A stretch of 64,000 nucleotides of DNA, taken from contig NZ_JAAAMU010000020.1 of NCBI RefSeq assembly GCF_009909195.1, positions 1-64,000 of the forward strand. The letters are read 5' to 3'. The notes beneath the pieces were generated by a model that saw only the letters and a list, made by a program, of their open reading frames with translations, did not search any database and was not told where the DNA came from. This DNA is from Paenibacillus sacheonensis. GTDB lineage: Bacteria; Bacillota; Bacilli; Paenibacillales; Paenibacillaceae. Of this stretch, positions 1 through 9,142 are shown one piece after another (positions within the stretch are counted from its first letter, which is position 1; every line of letters starts with the position of its first letter). Both the position numbers and the translations under genes were made by a program.

Positions 1-82
1 CTGCCAGAAAACCAATTTCCCCATTTGATACTTCTTCGAGAATAGCAAGTTTCTCCAAAGCACTATACTTTCCTAGAGACAT
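1..82 (-). CDS. IS3-family transposase OrfA, N-terminal fragment (partial)
   Basis: The frame begins MSLGKYSALEKLAILEEV and runs off the window after about 27 residues. The ATG at 82 follows a GGGGAG ribosome binding site 7 bases away. The start of a basic N-terminus leading into a predicted helix-turn-helix (KLAILEEV...GEIGFLA) is typical of the small OrfA DNA-binding protein of IS3 elements, which is normally joined to the OrfB integrase by programmed -1 frameshifting. OrfB would lie outside the window. Whether the element is intact cannot be told. Confidence 0.65.
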   Translation of the reverse strand, partial: MSLGKYSALEKLAILEEVSNGEIGFLA

Positions 83-152
83 AAAAAACTCCCCTAACGA
101 TAACAGGTTTTATTATTTCACCTGTCTACCGTATGGGGAGCATATCATTTCA
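1..152 (-). mobile_element. End of an IS3-family (IS150-like) insertion sequence, truncated by the window edge
   Basis: The outermost bases, read on the minus strand from 152, start with TGAAATGATATGCTCCCC and continue into GTAGACAGG. That is the TG-start terminal repeat layout I know from IS3/IS150-type elements of Bacillales, and it lies just upstream of a transposase OrfA start at 82. Only the upstream end is in the window, so the second terminal repeat and the target duplication cannot be checked. The boundary at 152 is inferred from the terminal CA on the plus strand. Confidence 0.65.
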
Positions 153-232
153 GTCCTTCGCTGCTGCTGTTTCGTTACGCGATCAATCTCCAACTTTATT
201 CGCGCGGCGCATCCGCGGCCTTCAACGTCCGC

Positions 233-2269
233 TTACCCGCCAATCATTCTGAAATCGATCGCTCTCGGCGGCGGAAACCGCTCGGCCGCCTCTTCGAGCA
301 GCCGCGGCGTCAGCCCGATCTTCCTCTCGCGGGCCAGCTTCTTGGCGTTGTAGCCGTACCAGAGGTCGATAATGAGCACTTCGCCCTCGCGGATGACGGC
401 GAACTCCGTCTCGAACAGCCGCTCCATGTAAGCATCGTTGTCCATCTCCAAGGCGACCGCGCCCACGATGATCCGTATGCGGTCGCTCTCGGCGAATGAC
501 GCCGGCAGCGATTCGTACACGCGCCAGGCTCGCTCGAACCGGTTGGCCTGAATGAGCCATTTCAAATACTCTTCGGCGAACGCCCTGTCGGGAAAACCGT
601 TCGCGATCTCGTAAGCCTTCTCCATATACAGCAGCGCAATGTCCGTTTCTTCCCTCAACCGCATGGCCTCCGCCAAGTTCCGGTACGCCCAAGCAGAAGG
701 CTGCGCAGCCAGCGAGGCATCCCACGCGGCAATCGCCTCGTCCTCCCTGCCCTGCTCGAAGAGCATGACTCCGTGATGCAGCAGCGCGGTCCATGTTCTC
801 CGATCGGGCTCCGCACCTTCCCGCAGACTCGCTTCAAGCAGCCGCTGCCATTCCGCCTGCACCATCCAGGACGGCGGCGCCTCGTCGACCGGATGCGCCG
901 GTACATAACCTTCCCGCAGCAGCGCCAACCACGGATCTTGGGCCGGTCCGAGCGTCGTTTCGGCGAACACGAAGCCGTCCGGCATCCCCCGGCCTTCCTC
1001 CTGTTCCCGCCGCAGCCGCTCCAGCGCGCCCCAGCCGGAGCCCGCGTGCAGGGCTGTCGACGGCGCCGCCGATGCATAAGACTGCAGCCGCTCGTGAACG
1101 GCGTACACCTGCTCGTCGCTGAGCTTGTCTTCGATGTACCGGCCAACATAGGCGTTGGCTGTCTCCCAGCTGTCCTGGCAAGCCCGCTCCGTCTCCATAT
1201 CGCTCATGCCGATGAGCTGCGTGAAATCCCAGACGGCCTGCGCCGGCATCTCGATATCGTGGAGCTGGGTCGGCGCCATGCCGCCCTGCACTTCGATGTA
1301 GTCACCCTCGCCCGGCTTCGCCAGGAAGTCGCACCAGCGTCTGCCGCCGGCATGGCTGCCCCAGCAGAACATTTTGCGGTACCGAAGCCTGGAAGTCGAG
1401 CGTTCATAGAACAATCTCCCATCCTCGTAGGCCACCGCTTCCCACGGAGCGCGTTCGGCGGCGGGCGTTTGGAAGAAATATTCGCTCGAATACGGGAATC
1501 CCTGCGGATAAGAGACATCGGCGCCAGGCACGGAAGGCAGCTCGGGCAGCCGGTCGAAGCCGTAGCCTTGGTTCGCGGGGTCGATGTAGATGACGTCGCC
1601 GGTCGAAGCGAACACGCGGGCGCGCTCGGTTTCCTCCACGGCGATGTTCGTCCACCAATACATCGGAACCGGCCGGTCGTTGTCGTTGACGATCCGCACG
1701 TAGATTTGCAATTGCTCGGCGCCTGGCGGCAGATGAAAATCGATGTGCCAGCACAGGTTCTTGCATCGCTCGTATTCGTAGAGGCGAAGAAACTCGTTCC
1801 CTTCGGCATCCGTCATCGCGGCGGCATGAACAGGCGAGCACGTCGTGAACGTATGCCCGACATGCCCGATATTCCATTCGATCCCGCCGGAGAACCACGC
1901 GTTCAGAATGGCCAGATTCGCAGGTTGGAACACCGGATTTTTATAGAGAATCTCCCTGTCTGCCCGCTTATCCCTGAGGGAATACAGCCTCCCGCCATAA
2001 TCCGGAAGGAAGACCGCCCGCAGCGCGTCGTTCTCCAGCACGATCGTCTTGAGCGGGATCATGCTCCGCCCTCTCGAATAGCGATCCTGCATCCGATACG
2101 GCAGGAACCGCTCGCCCGCGTTCTCGCCCATTCCTTTCATTCGCTCCGCCGTCAGGCTTCCGTTATCGGAGACCTCGCGGTGCGGGTTCCTGTTCCGGAA
2201 CATCGGCAGCGGATTCTCGCCTTCCAATTCCGCCCCTTCGATCATGAGCGTTGCCGTCGTGACTTTCAT
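233..2269 (-). CDS. DUF5107 domain protein with C-terminal TPR repeats
   Basis: A 678-residue cytoplasmic protein without signal peptide. The first half (about residues 45-375) matches the DUF5107 family, whose fold resembles aldose epimerases: see LPDYGGRLYSLRDK, GGIEWNIGHVGH and MYWWTNIAVEE. The second half carries tetratricopeptide-like helices (for example EAIAAWDASLAAQPSAWAY). It is the last gene of the importer operon, 24 bp after a permease, so it probably handles the imported sugar or oligosaccharide; no reaction has been shown for the family as far as I know. An ATG at 2278 directly abuts the GGAGAGG ribosome binding site (2279-2285), so the ATG at 2269 with 9 bases spacing is preferred. 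Confidence 0.85.
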   Translation of the reverse strand: MKVTTATLMIEGAELEGENPLPMFRNRNPHREVSDNGSLTAERMKGMGENAGERFLPYRMQDRYSRGRSMIPLKTIVLENDALRAVFLPDYGGRLYSLRDKRADREILYKNPVFQPANLAILNAWFSGGIEWNIGHVGHTFTTCSPVHAAAMTDAEGNEFLRLYEYERCKNLCWHIDFHLPPGAEQLQIYVRIVNDNDRPVPMYWWTNIAVEETERARVFASTGDVIYIDPANQGYGFDRLPELPSVPGADVSYPQGFPYSSEYFFQTPAAERAPWEAVAYEDGRLFYERSTSRLRYRKMFCWGSHAGGRRWCDFLAKPGEGDYIEVQGGMAPTQLHDIEMPAQAVWDFTQLIGMSDMETERACQDSWETANAYVGRYIEDKLSDEQVYAVHERLQSYASAAPSTALHAGSGWGALERLRREQEEGRGMPDGFVFAETTLGPAQDPWLALLREGYVPAHPVDEAPPSWMVQAEWQRLLEASLREGAEPDRRTWTALLHHGVMLFEQGREDEAIAAWDASLAAQPSAWAYRNLAEAMRLREETDIALLYMEKAYEIANGFPDRAFAEEYLKWLIQANRFERAWRVYESLPASFAESDRIRIIVGAVALEMDNDAYMERLFETEFAVIREGEVLIIDLWYGYNAKKLARERKIGLTPRLLEEAAERFPPPRAIDFRMIGG

Positions 2270-2293
2270 GGTCCGCATCCTCTCCAGATGTTG

Positions 2294-3136
2294 TTATCCC
2301 TTAACCGCGCCGACGGTCAGCCCTGCGATAATCCGCTTGGACACGAACAGGTACACGGCGAAGCTCGGCAGGAACACGACCATGCAAGCCGCGAATATGC
2401 CGCCGTAATTGCCCGTGTTGGCGAATCCGTACACGATGGACTGCAGGGAAAGCGCCAGCGTGCGCGCGCTCGAATCGTTGGCGAAGATCAGCGCATAGAA
2501 GTACTCATTCCACACGCCGAGGAAATTAAAGATCGATAACGTGACGATGCCGGGCTGCGCGACGGGCAGAATGATCGAGACGAACGTCCGGATCGGCCCG
2601 CACCCGTCCATCGCCGCGGATTCCTCGAACTCCTTCGGAATGGAAGAGAAGAAGCCCGTCAGGAAGAACACCCCGAACGGCACGTTCGTGCAGATGTACA
2701 CGATCACCAGCGTCACGACGGACCCCGTCAGCTTCAGCGCGACGAAGACCGAAAACAGCGGAATCGTGATGAGAATGCTCGGAATCGCGAGCGCCGACAT
2801 GAACATCGTGCTCGCGAGCGCGCGGCCTCTGAACCGGGCACGGCCCAGTATGTAAGCGGCCGGTGCCGCCACCGCGATGATGCCGATGCAGGAGACGACC
2901 GTGTAGACGACGCTGTTGGCGAAATACCGGCCCATTCCCTGGTCCTTGAACAAGCCGCTGTAGTTGGACCAATGAATGCCGCTGCCAAGCAGCGAATTCG
3001 TGAAGATGTCCCTTGTCGTGCTGAGGGAGGCCAGAATCACCCACCCGAATAAAATAATCGTGAAGATCAGCCACGCATAAAGCGGTATATAGGCCGGCAG
3101 CAAGCTGCCGATCCGTTTCGCCGTTCTGCTTCGCAT
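2294..3136 (-). CDS. Carbohydrate ABC transporter permease (MalG-like)
   Basis: A 280-residue inner-membrane protein with about six hydrophobic segments. The cytoplasmic coupling loop EESAAMDGCGPIRTF followed by ILP is the EAA motif that contacts the ATPase in CUT1 sugar importers. It follows the partner permease by 12 bp and is preceded by GGAGGTGG at good distance from the ATG. No ATPase gene is present in the operon; CUT1 systems of Paenibacillus and Bacillus usually share a general MsmX-type ATPase encoded elsewhere. Confidence 0.93.
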   Translation of the reverse strand: MRSRTAKRIGSLLPAYIPLYAWLIFTIILFGWVILASLSTTRDIFTNSLLGSGIHWSNYSGLFKDQGMGRYFANSVVYTVVSCIGIIAVAAPAAYILGRARFRGRALASTMFMSALAIPSILITIPLFSVFVALKLTGSVVTLVIVYICTNVPFGVFFLTGFFSSIPKEFEESAAMDGCGPIRTFVSIILPVAQPGIVTLSIFNFLGVWNEYFYALIFANDSSARTLALSLQSIVYGFANTGNYGGIFAACMVVFLPSFAVYLFVSKRIIAGLTVGAVKG

Positions 3137-3148
3137 ACTACCACCTCC

Positions 3149-4057
3149 TCAGTATTCCAGCCGGTCTTTCGGGAATAGACGGCTAATCAGCGCGGATGCG
3201 ATCAAGGTCGCAAGCGTAATCAGGATGCCGACGCTCGCGCCGGATCCGACGTTGAATGCATCCTCCACATATACGTTATTGCCGCGGCCGAACACCTTCT
3301 GATACATGTAGAAGGCAGGCGTCACCGTATGCGGATCGTCCAGTCCGAACGTCGCCGACCAGACGAAGAAGTTAAACGCCGTGATCGTCCATAGCACCAG
3401 CGTCGTGCGGAAGACATCCCGAAGCAGCGGCAGCGTGATCGCGAAGAACTTGACCCGCTGGCTCGCTCCCTCGAGCGTTGCGGCCTCGTAATAATCCCCG
3501 GGAATCCGGTTAATGCCGGCATTCAGGATCAGCATGAAATATCCGATCGAGCCGAAGCTGAACGCGATGATCATGGAGAAATAAATATGCTCGTTGTCCG
3601 TCCACTGTATATCAGCAAGCGCCGTTAATCCGAGACGTCTAAATACCGTCGTCAGCAAGCCGTAACTCGAATTGAAAATATACTGCAGCCACACCACCGA
3701 CAAGACGACGGCCGACACCGTGTTGGGCAGGAAAATGACCGAGCGCCAGAAGTGCGTGCCGCGGACCTTCGAGGCGAGGATAACCGCGTACAGGAAGGCA
3801 AAGGCGAAGATCAGCACCCCGCCGATGGCCCAGATGCCGAGCACGTTTTTCATGGAGGAGACGAAATAAGGGCTGTGCATCAAATCCTTATAGTTGAGCA
3901 GGCCGACATAGTGCCATTCCGCGAATTGGCTGGAGAGCGAAGGAATATCGTAGAAGCTCATCGCCAGCGTCCGCAGCGTCGGATAGAGGAAAATAACGAG
4001 ATAGATCAGCACCGCCGGCAGCAGGAAAAGCGCGATAATCGATTTGTTCATTTTCAT
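3149..4057 (-). CDS. Carbohydrate ABC transporter permease (MalF-like)
   Basis: A 302-residue sugar permease. It has an N-terminal membrane segment (ALFLLPAVLIYLVIFLYP), several further segments, and the EAA loop YYEAATLEGASQRVKFF. The start is placed at the ATG at 4057 because GGAGGTGA lies 4 bases upstream; an upstream in-frame start at 4111 would add 18 residues with no ribosome binding site. It sits between the SBP gene (92 bp upstream) and the second permease, as in CUT1 operons. Confidence 0.93.
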   Translation of the reverse strand: MKMNKSIIALFLLPAVLIYLVIFLYPTLRTLAMSFYDIPSLSSQFAEWHYVGLLNYKDLMHSPYFVSSMKNVLGIWAIGGVLIFAFAFLYAVILASKVRGTHFWRSVIFLPNTVSAVVLSVVWLQYIFNSSYGLLTTVFRRLGLTALADIQWTDNEHIYFSMIIAFSFGSIGYFMLILNAGINRIPGDYYEAATLEGASQRVKFFAITLPLLRDVFRTTLVLWTITAFNFFVWSATFGLDDPHTVTPAFYMYQKVFGRGNNVYVEDAFNVGSGASVGILITLATLIASALISRLFPKDRLEY

Positions 4058-4148
4058 GACGTCACCTCCGAAACGAATCCACCATGCTGCGTCGATCGGA
4101 CATCGGGGCACGGTGCTTCAAGAAGCCGCCGCGCCCCGTCCGAATCCT

Positions 4149-5624
4149 TTATTTGCCGGCGTAGAATTTCTTCGCTTCCGCCGCCATCTTGGTTACGTAG
4201 GCGTCCGGCGCGAGCTTGCCCGTCGCCAGCTCCATGAAGACCGGAATGACCGTCCCCGTCGAGAAGTCCCCGCCGTTATCGATGCCGAAGCCCCATGGCA
4301 TGTTGGACTTCGCGTTCTGGAACGCTACCTTCGCTTCCTCGAGCGGCGCCGGCCAGGTCGAATCGACGGTCGCCGGGATCGCCACGGCTTGAGACGCCAT
4401 GCCTTCCTGCGCTTTCTTGCCGACCAGATACTTCAAGAGCTCGAACGCGGCCGGCACGTTCTTGCTGTTCTTATTGATCAACAGCCCTTGCGCGCCGAAC
4501 GACAGCCCTTGCCGGCCGCCCTTGCCGTTGCCGTTCGAAACGTCCGGGAATTGGAAGGAGCCCCATTGGAAGTCCGGCCCTGCCGTCGCGGCGATCTCGT
4601 TCGGCAGCCAGGTGCCGTTCAGGTACATCGCCGTCTTGCCGAGCGCGAGGTCCTGCTGGCCGGCGGGATATTTGTTGCCCGCGATTTTCTTGGAGAAGTA
4701 GCCCTTCTCCTCAAGCAGCTTCATGTCGTTCGCGAATTGGCTGACGATCGGATCCTTCCACAGCTCGCCGGTCGTATCCTTGACGAGGCCGTCCGTCCAA
4801 TCGCTGCCCATCGCGCTTCCGAAGTAGCCGCCGATGAAGAGATCGCGGTACGCGTCGTCGAACGTGATCGGCTCGATGCCGGCCTGCTTGAGCAGCTCGC
4901 AGTCCGCCAGGAACTCTTCCCAGGTTGCCGGAACCGCGGTAATGCCGACCTTCTGGAACAGCGCCTTGTTATAGAAGAACAAGACCGCATACGGCTGCTG
5001 CGGGATCGCGTAATAGCCTTCGTCCAGGCCCGCCGGCACGGCAAGGGATTTGACCCAACCGAGCAGGGACGGAATGATGGAATCCTTCACCGTCTTGCCG
5101 TCGCTGCCGATACCCTGCTGCGCGAGCAGGTCGTCGAGCTTCAGCACGTGATCCTTCAGATTGGACAGCGCCGAGCCGGGATCCTGTTCGAACACGTCGA
5201 TCGTCTCGCCGCTCTCGAGCGCCGGCTTGATCAGCTTGTTGATGTCGCGTCCGTTGTACTTCACTTCCACGTCCACGTCCGGATTGGCCGCCTCGAAATC
5301 GGCTACGGCCTCGTCGATGACTTTCGCCTGCGGCTCGGTGTTGCTCCACATCGACCAGAAGACGACCTTGCCCGACAGCTTGGCCGCGTCCGTCGTGCCG
5401 GACGCGCCTGCATCGTTCGCTGCGGCATCGTTTGCCGCGGCGTTGTCGTTCGCCCCCGCGTTACCGTTCGCCCCCGCGTTACCGTTCGCTGCCGCTCCGT
5501 TCGCCGCCGCGTTCGAATTGGCCGAATGCTCCTTATCGTTCGACGAGCCGCAGCCCGCCAATGCCGTAACCGCCAGCATCGTGGACACCAATGCGGTCGC
5601 GAATGCCCTGCTCCCCTTGTTCAT
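4149..5624 (-). CDS. Extracellular sugar-binding lipoprotein (family 1 SBP)
   Basis: A 491-residue lipoprotein. A signal sequence ends in the lipobox LAGC (Cys at about residue 25), so the protein should be anchored outside the membrane and deliver sugar to the two downstream permeases. Between the lipid anchor and the folded domain lies an unusual run of about 45 residues made almost only of Ala, Asn and Gly (repeats like NGNAGANGNAGAND). The binding domain starts near KVVFWSMWSN. It is the first gene of the operon and is divergent from the sensor kinase at 5839, which probably controls it. Confidence 0.93.
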   Translation of the reverse strand: MNKGSRAFATALVSTMLAVTALAGCGSSNDKEHSANSNAAANGAAANGNAGANGNAGANDNAAANDAAANDAGASGTTDAAKLSGKVVFWSMWSNTEPQAKVIDEAVADFEAANPDVDVEVKYNGRDINKLIKPALESGETIDVFEQDPGSALSNLKDHVLKLDDLLAQQGIGSDGKTVKDSIIPSLLGWVKSLAVPAGLDEGYYAIPQQPYAVLFFYNKALFQKVGITAVPATWEEFLADCELLKQAGIEPITFDDAYRDLFIGGYFGSAMGSDWTDGLVKDTTGELWKDPIVSQFANDMKLLEEKGYFSKKIAGNKYPAGQQDLALGKTAMYLNGTWLPNEIAATAGPDFQWGSFQFPDVSNGNGKGGRQGLSFGAQGLLINKNSKNVPAAFELLKYLVGKKAQEGMASQAVAIPATVDSTWPAPLEEAKVAFQNAKSNMPWGFGIDNGGDFSTGTVIPVFMELATGKLAPDAYVTKMAAEAKKFYAGK

Positions 5625-5744
5625 GTTCCATTCCCCCTATGGTCGGTAATCGCCTACAAGTGTGAGTATAGGGAATTCACGGCGCCCAAAGTATGTCTCC
5701 CCGTTAGGAAAACATGGACGCAGATTAGGAGTGCGCGCGGAAGC

Positions 5745-5773
5745 GATTCAACCGAAAAGAAAGATGATATAAT
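5745..5773 (+). promoter_or_regulatory. Candidate promoter of the kinase-regulator-SBP operon
   Basis: A perfect -10 hexamer TATAAT lies at 5768-5773. The matching -35 is poor (GATTCA at 5745-5750 with 17 bp spacing), so the promoter is weak or needs an activator. It is 65 bp upstream of the GTG start at 5839. Confidence 0.45.
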
Positions 5774-5838
5774 CACCCTACATAGACTTGAACGCTCCGA
5801 ACCGTTATAATTCCTGCCCGCCAGAGAGGTGTTGCCGC

Positions 5839-7680
5839 GTGACGCTGCTGAAGAAATTGCGCATTAAAACTCAGATTATGATCGCGGTCGGCGGCATGCT
5901 CGTCATCATGCTCATCATCATCTACTCGCTCTACGCCCAGACCTCCCGCATCGTCATCCACAACAACAACCAATATTCGGAAGAGACGATCCGCAAATTC
6001 CAGGTCTCCCTCTCGCAGAAGACGGACGAGATCGCCCAGATCATGCTGAATCTCGGCTTCGACCCTTTTGTCCAAAAATTCCTCGTCCAGCACGATCCGA
6101 GCCTCTCGTACGAGATGACCAAGGAGCTGGACCGCAAGATTATCTCGCTCAAGGCCGGCCGGAAAGGCATCGAGGACATCGTCCTGATCGGGGCAAGCGG
6201 CACGAAGTACAGCCTGAACGGCGGCATCTCCTACGTGCAGCGTCTCGAAGCCGGCATTCTCGGCAGCAAGTCCTCCTTCGTCAGCGGCCTGGAGAAATTC
6301 AGCTACAGCAGCAGCCTGCAGAACAGCATGGTGTTCGCGCAGAACATCTATGCCATCGATATCGGCGGCGTCGCGGGCGGCAGCCGGATCGGTTATATCG
6401 CCGTTATCGCCAACGTGGACGCCATGTTCTTCGACGCCGACAAGACGAATGCCGAGCCTGGCGTAGGCTTCTTCCTGATCGACCGTTACGGCAAAGTGTT
6501 CCCGGACACCCATTCGCCCGACATCGCAAGAAGCATTCGCGCGATGAGCAGCGATCCGGACGGCGAGCGGAAGCGAACGGATTACGTCGGCGGGGTCAAG
6601 GGGGCGATTCAGATTCAGAAGCTGGACCCCATTCAGGCTTCCGTGCTCAGCTTCGTGCCGGAGGAAGCGCTGCTGGCGGAGCTTAGCGCCGTGCGCACCC
6701 GGAGCATCCTGATCGTGGTGCTGGCGCTGGCCTTGATGGCGATTCCTTTCGCGGTCATCATCAACAACATCCTGCAGCCGATCCAAATTCTCGTGAAGTT
6801 CATTAACGGCATCAAATCCGGCCGGATCAAGGATCTCAAAATGACGCTGCAGCTCGAAGGCAACGTCGAGATGGAGGTCGTCGCCGAGAAGCTGAACGGG
6901 ATGCTGGGCGAGATCGATGCCTTGACCCACAAGCTCGTCGAGACGACCACCCACCTGCTCGAAGCGGAGATCGAGAAGGAGAAAGCCGCCAGCGCTTATC
7001 TGCGCAGCCAGATCAATCCCCATTTTCTGTACAACACGCTGGAGTCGATCAAGGGCGTCGCGCTCGAAGTCGAAGCTCCTCAGATCGTGGATATGACCAA
7101 AGCGCTCGGCAAGCTGTTCCATTACAGCATCAAGGGTTCCGGCTACGTCACGCTGGACCAGGAGCTGAACGCGGTCAAATCCTACGTCTTCCTGCAGTTG
7201 ATCCGCTTCGAGGGAAGGTTCGACGTCCGGTACGATTTCACGGAGGAGGCGCTTCGGGCGCCGGTCATGAAGATGATCCTGCAGCCGCTCGTCGAGAATG
7301 CCATCTTCCACGGCCTGGAGCCGAAGACGACCAAGGGCCTGCTGACGATCAGCGGCCGGGTCGCCGGCGATCGCGCGTCCACGCTCGTCATTCGAATCGA
7401 GGACGACGGCATCGGCGTGGAGGCCGATCTGCTGCGGGACATTCAGAACCGGCTGCGCGAGGAGCCGTCCTCGCTAAGCCAAGGCGGCCACAATCTCTCC
7501 CGCAACGACAGCATCGGGCTGCAGAACGTGAACAATCGGCTGCGGTTGACCTACGGTTCGGGCTATGGCTTGACGTTCGAGAGCGAAGCCGGCTCCGGAA
7601 CCCGCATTACGCTCAAGATGCCCGGCGACATTCGACAACCTGGAGGGAACGGCGATGTACAACGTGCTGCTAGTGGATGA
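5839..7680 (+). CDS. Sensor histidine kinase, YesM family
   Basis: A 613-residue membrane kinase. A transmembrane segment (about residues 13-32) is followed by an extracytoplasmic sensor region, a second segment (LIVVLALALMAIPFAVII), a HAMP-like linker, then the His_kinase motif QINPHFLYNTLE with the phospho-accepting His at about residue 395. The C-terminal ATPase has an N box (LVENAIFHGL) and G boxes (IEDDGIGV, GSGTRI). GTG at 5839 is chosen because AGAGAGGTG precedes it by 7 bases. The gene overlaps the response regulator by 26 bp. In this family the kinase usually senses extracellular saccharide, often with an SBP. Confidence 0.93.
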   Translation: MTLLKKLRIKTQIMIAVGGMLVIMLIIIYSLYAQTSRIVIHNNNQYSEETIRKFQVSLSQKTDEIAQIMLNLGFDPFVQKFLVQHDPSLSYEMTKELDRKIISLKAGRKGIEDIVLIGASGTKYSLNGGISYVQRLEAGILGSKSSFVSGLEKFSYSSSLQNSMVFAQNIYAIDIGGVAGGSRIGYIAVIANVDAMFFDADKTNAEPGVGFFLIDRYGKVFPDTHSPDIARSIRAMSSDPDGERKRTDYVGGVKGAIQIQKLDPIQASVLSFVPEEALLAELSAVRTRSILIVVLALALMAIPFAVIINNILQPIQILVKFINGIKSGRIKDLKMTLQLEGNVEMEVVAEKLNGMLGEIDALTHKLVETTTHLLEAEIEKEKAASAYLRSQINPHFLYNTLESIKGVALEVEAPQIVDMTKALGKLFHYSIKGSGYVTLDQELNAVKSYVFLQLIRFEGRFDVRYDFTEEALRAPVMKMILQPLVENAIFHGLEPKTTKGLLTISGRVAGDRASTLVIRIEDDGIGVEADLLRDIQNRLREEPSSLSQGGHNLSRNDSIGLQNVNNRLRLTYGSGYGLTFESEAGSGTRITLKMPGDIRQPGGNGDVQRAASG

Positions 7681-9142
7681 CGAGAACCTGGTAATCAAGA
7701 GCTTGGAGGCCGGCGTGGACTGGAGCCGATCGGGCTTCCGCGTCGCGGGCAAAGCCAACAACGGCGCGAAAGCGCTTCAATTGGTGGCGGACCTGAAGCC
7801 GCATATCGTGTTCACCGATATCCGCATGCCGGGCATGTCGGGCCTGGAGCTCATCAAGAGCATCAAGACGCTGGACCCCGATATTCAAATCGTCGTCATC
7901 AGCGGCTACGCCGAGTTCGCCTATGTCCAGAAGTCGCTGAATTACGGCGTGCTCGGCTATTGCCTGAAGCCGTTCGACGACTACGAGATCGAGACGCTGC
8001 TGCGGACCGCAGCCAAAACCATCGGCGAAATCAAGCTGAAGCGCGAAAGCCATCTGCTCGAGTTGATGGATGACCAGCCGACCGAGACGTCGCGGGACGC
8101 CTTCCTGCAGATTTTGTCCGATGCCGGGCTGCTCGCGGACACCGTTCACGTCGCCGTAGCCATCGGCAAGGGACGGTTGACGTTTCCCGCTGGAACGAAG
8201 ACGATCAGCTTCCATCTGGGAAGCGCGCGCTGCGGTTATTTCGTGCAATATCCGGACGGCGGCCCTGCGGCGGACCTCCTGGGAGCGCCGGTTCCCGAGG
8301 GCATTCTCGGCATCGGCATCGTTCGCTCGGAACGGGACATGGGCGCGATGATCCGGACGATCGAGCAAGCGACCGCAAGGGCGTGGGACTTCTTCATTCA
8401 AGGCCGTAACGATTGCTACGGGGAGCGCGAGGAATGCGGGGACGGCGATTCGGGGGAAGAAAAGGCGAACGGGCTCGTCCGCAGCCTCGAACAAGCGATC
8501 TCGAAGAAGAACGCCGCGCTGCTGCTTACGCTCCTCGGCGACATGCTGCTGCCGGCGAACAAACGCTGCCTGCGCATCCATCACGCGCTCAAAATCTATA
8601 ATATCGTCTACTTCCACGTCTCCTACGGACGGGTGAATTCGCCGGAGGACGATTATATTTTCAGCAAGGAGCAGCTCTTCCATCTCTACCGCGGCTTCGA
8701 CGCGATGATCGGGAGCCTGATCGAGCTGCTTCGGGATACCGGCGGCTCCTCCCCGATTCGGGAGGAGAACCGGACCGAGCACGCCAATCTCAAGGAAATC
8801 GTGAAGCACATCCAGGAGCAGTATCGCACCGATATTTCCATCCAAAGCATCTCGAAACGGTTCTTCATGAACGCCAACTATCTGAGCCAGCTGTTCAAAC
8901 GGGAAATGAAGGTCACGTTCACCGATTATTTGACTAAGGTCCGCATCCAGCAAGCCAAGGTCCTGCTGCGGGATTCGGGGCTGTCGATTGGCGAGGTGGC
9001 GGAGCATGTCGGCTTCCGGGATTACTTCTACTTTATCCGGACGTTCAAGAAGCATGCCCGGCTCACGCCGCGGCAGTACCGGCTCCAGGAGAAATCGGAT
9101 TCCGGCGGCGCCGCGCCGGTACGCGAGGCGGAGGAACGATGA
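7655..9142 (+). CDS. Response regulator, YesN family (receiver plus AraC-type DNA binding)
   Basis: A 495-residue protein. An N-terminal receiver has acidic residues Asp8/Asp9, the phosphorylation site Asp55 in FTDIRMPGMSG and the conserved Lys in CLKPFDD. The C-terminal AraC module has two helix-turn-helix motifs (SIQSISKRFFMNANYLSQLFK and SIGEVAEHVGF followed by YFIRTFKK). Start and kinase end overlap, and the stop overlaps the SBP start (ATGA), so the three are translated together. Probable targets are the divergent importer operon and its own operon. Confidence 0.95.
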   Translation: MYNVLLVDDENLVIKSLEAGVDWSRSGFRVAGKANNGAKALQLVADLKPHIVFTDIRMPGMSGLELIKSIKTLDPDIQIVVISGYAEFAYVQKSLNYGVLGYCLKPFDDYEIETLLRTAAKTIGEIKLKRESHLLELMDDQPTETSRDAFLQILSDAGLLADTVHVAVAIGKGRLTFPAGTKTISFHLGSARCGYFVQYPDGGPAADLLGAPVPEGILGIGIVRSERDMGAMIRTIEQATARAWDFFIQGRNDCYGEREECGDGDSGEEKANGLVRSLEQAISKKNAALLLTLLGDMLLPANKRCLRIHHALKIYNIVYFHVSYGRVNSPEDDYIFSKEQLFHLYRGFDAMIGSLIELLRDTGGSSPIREENRTEHANLKEIVKHIQEQYRTDISIQSISKRFFMNANYLSQLFKREMKVTFTDYLTKVRIQQAKVLLRDSGLSIGEVAEHVGFRDYFYFIRTFKKHARLTPRQYRLQEKSDSGGAAPVREAEER

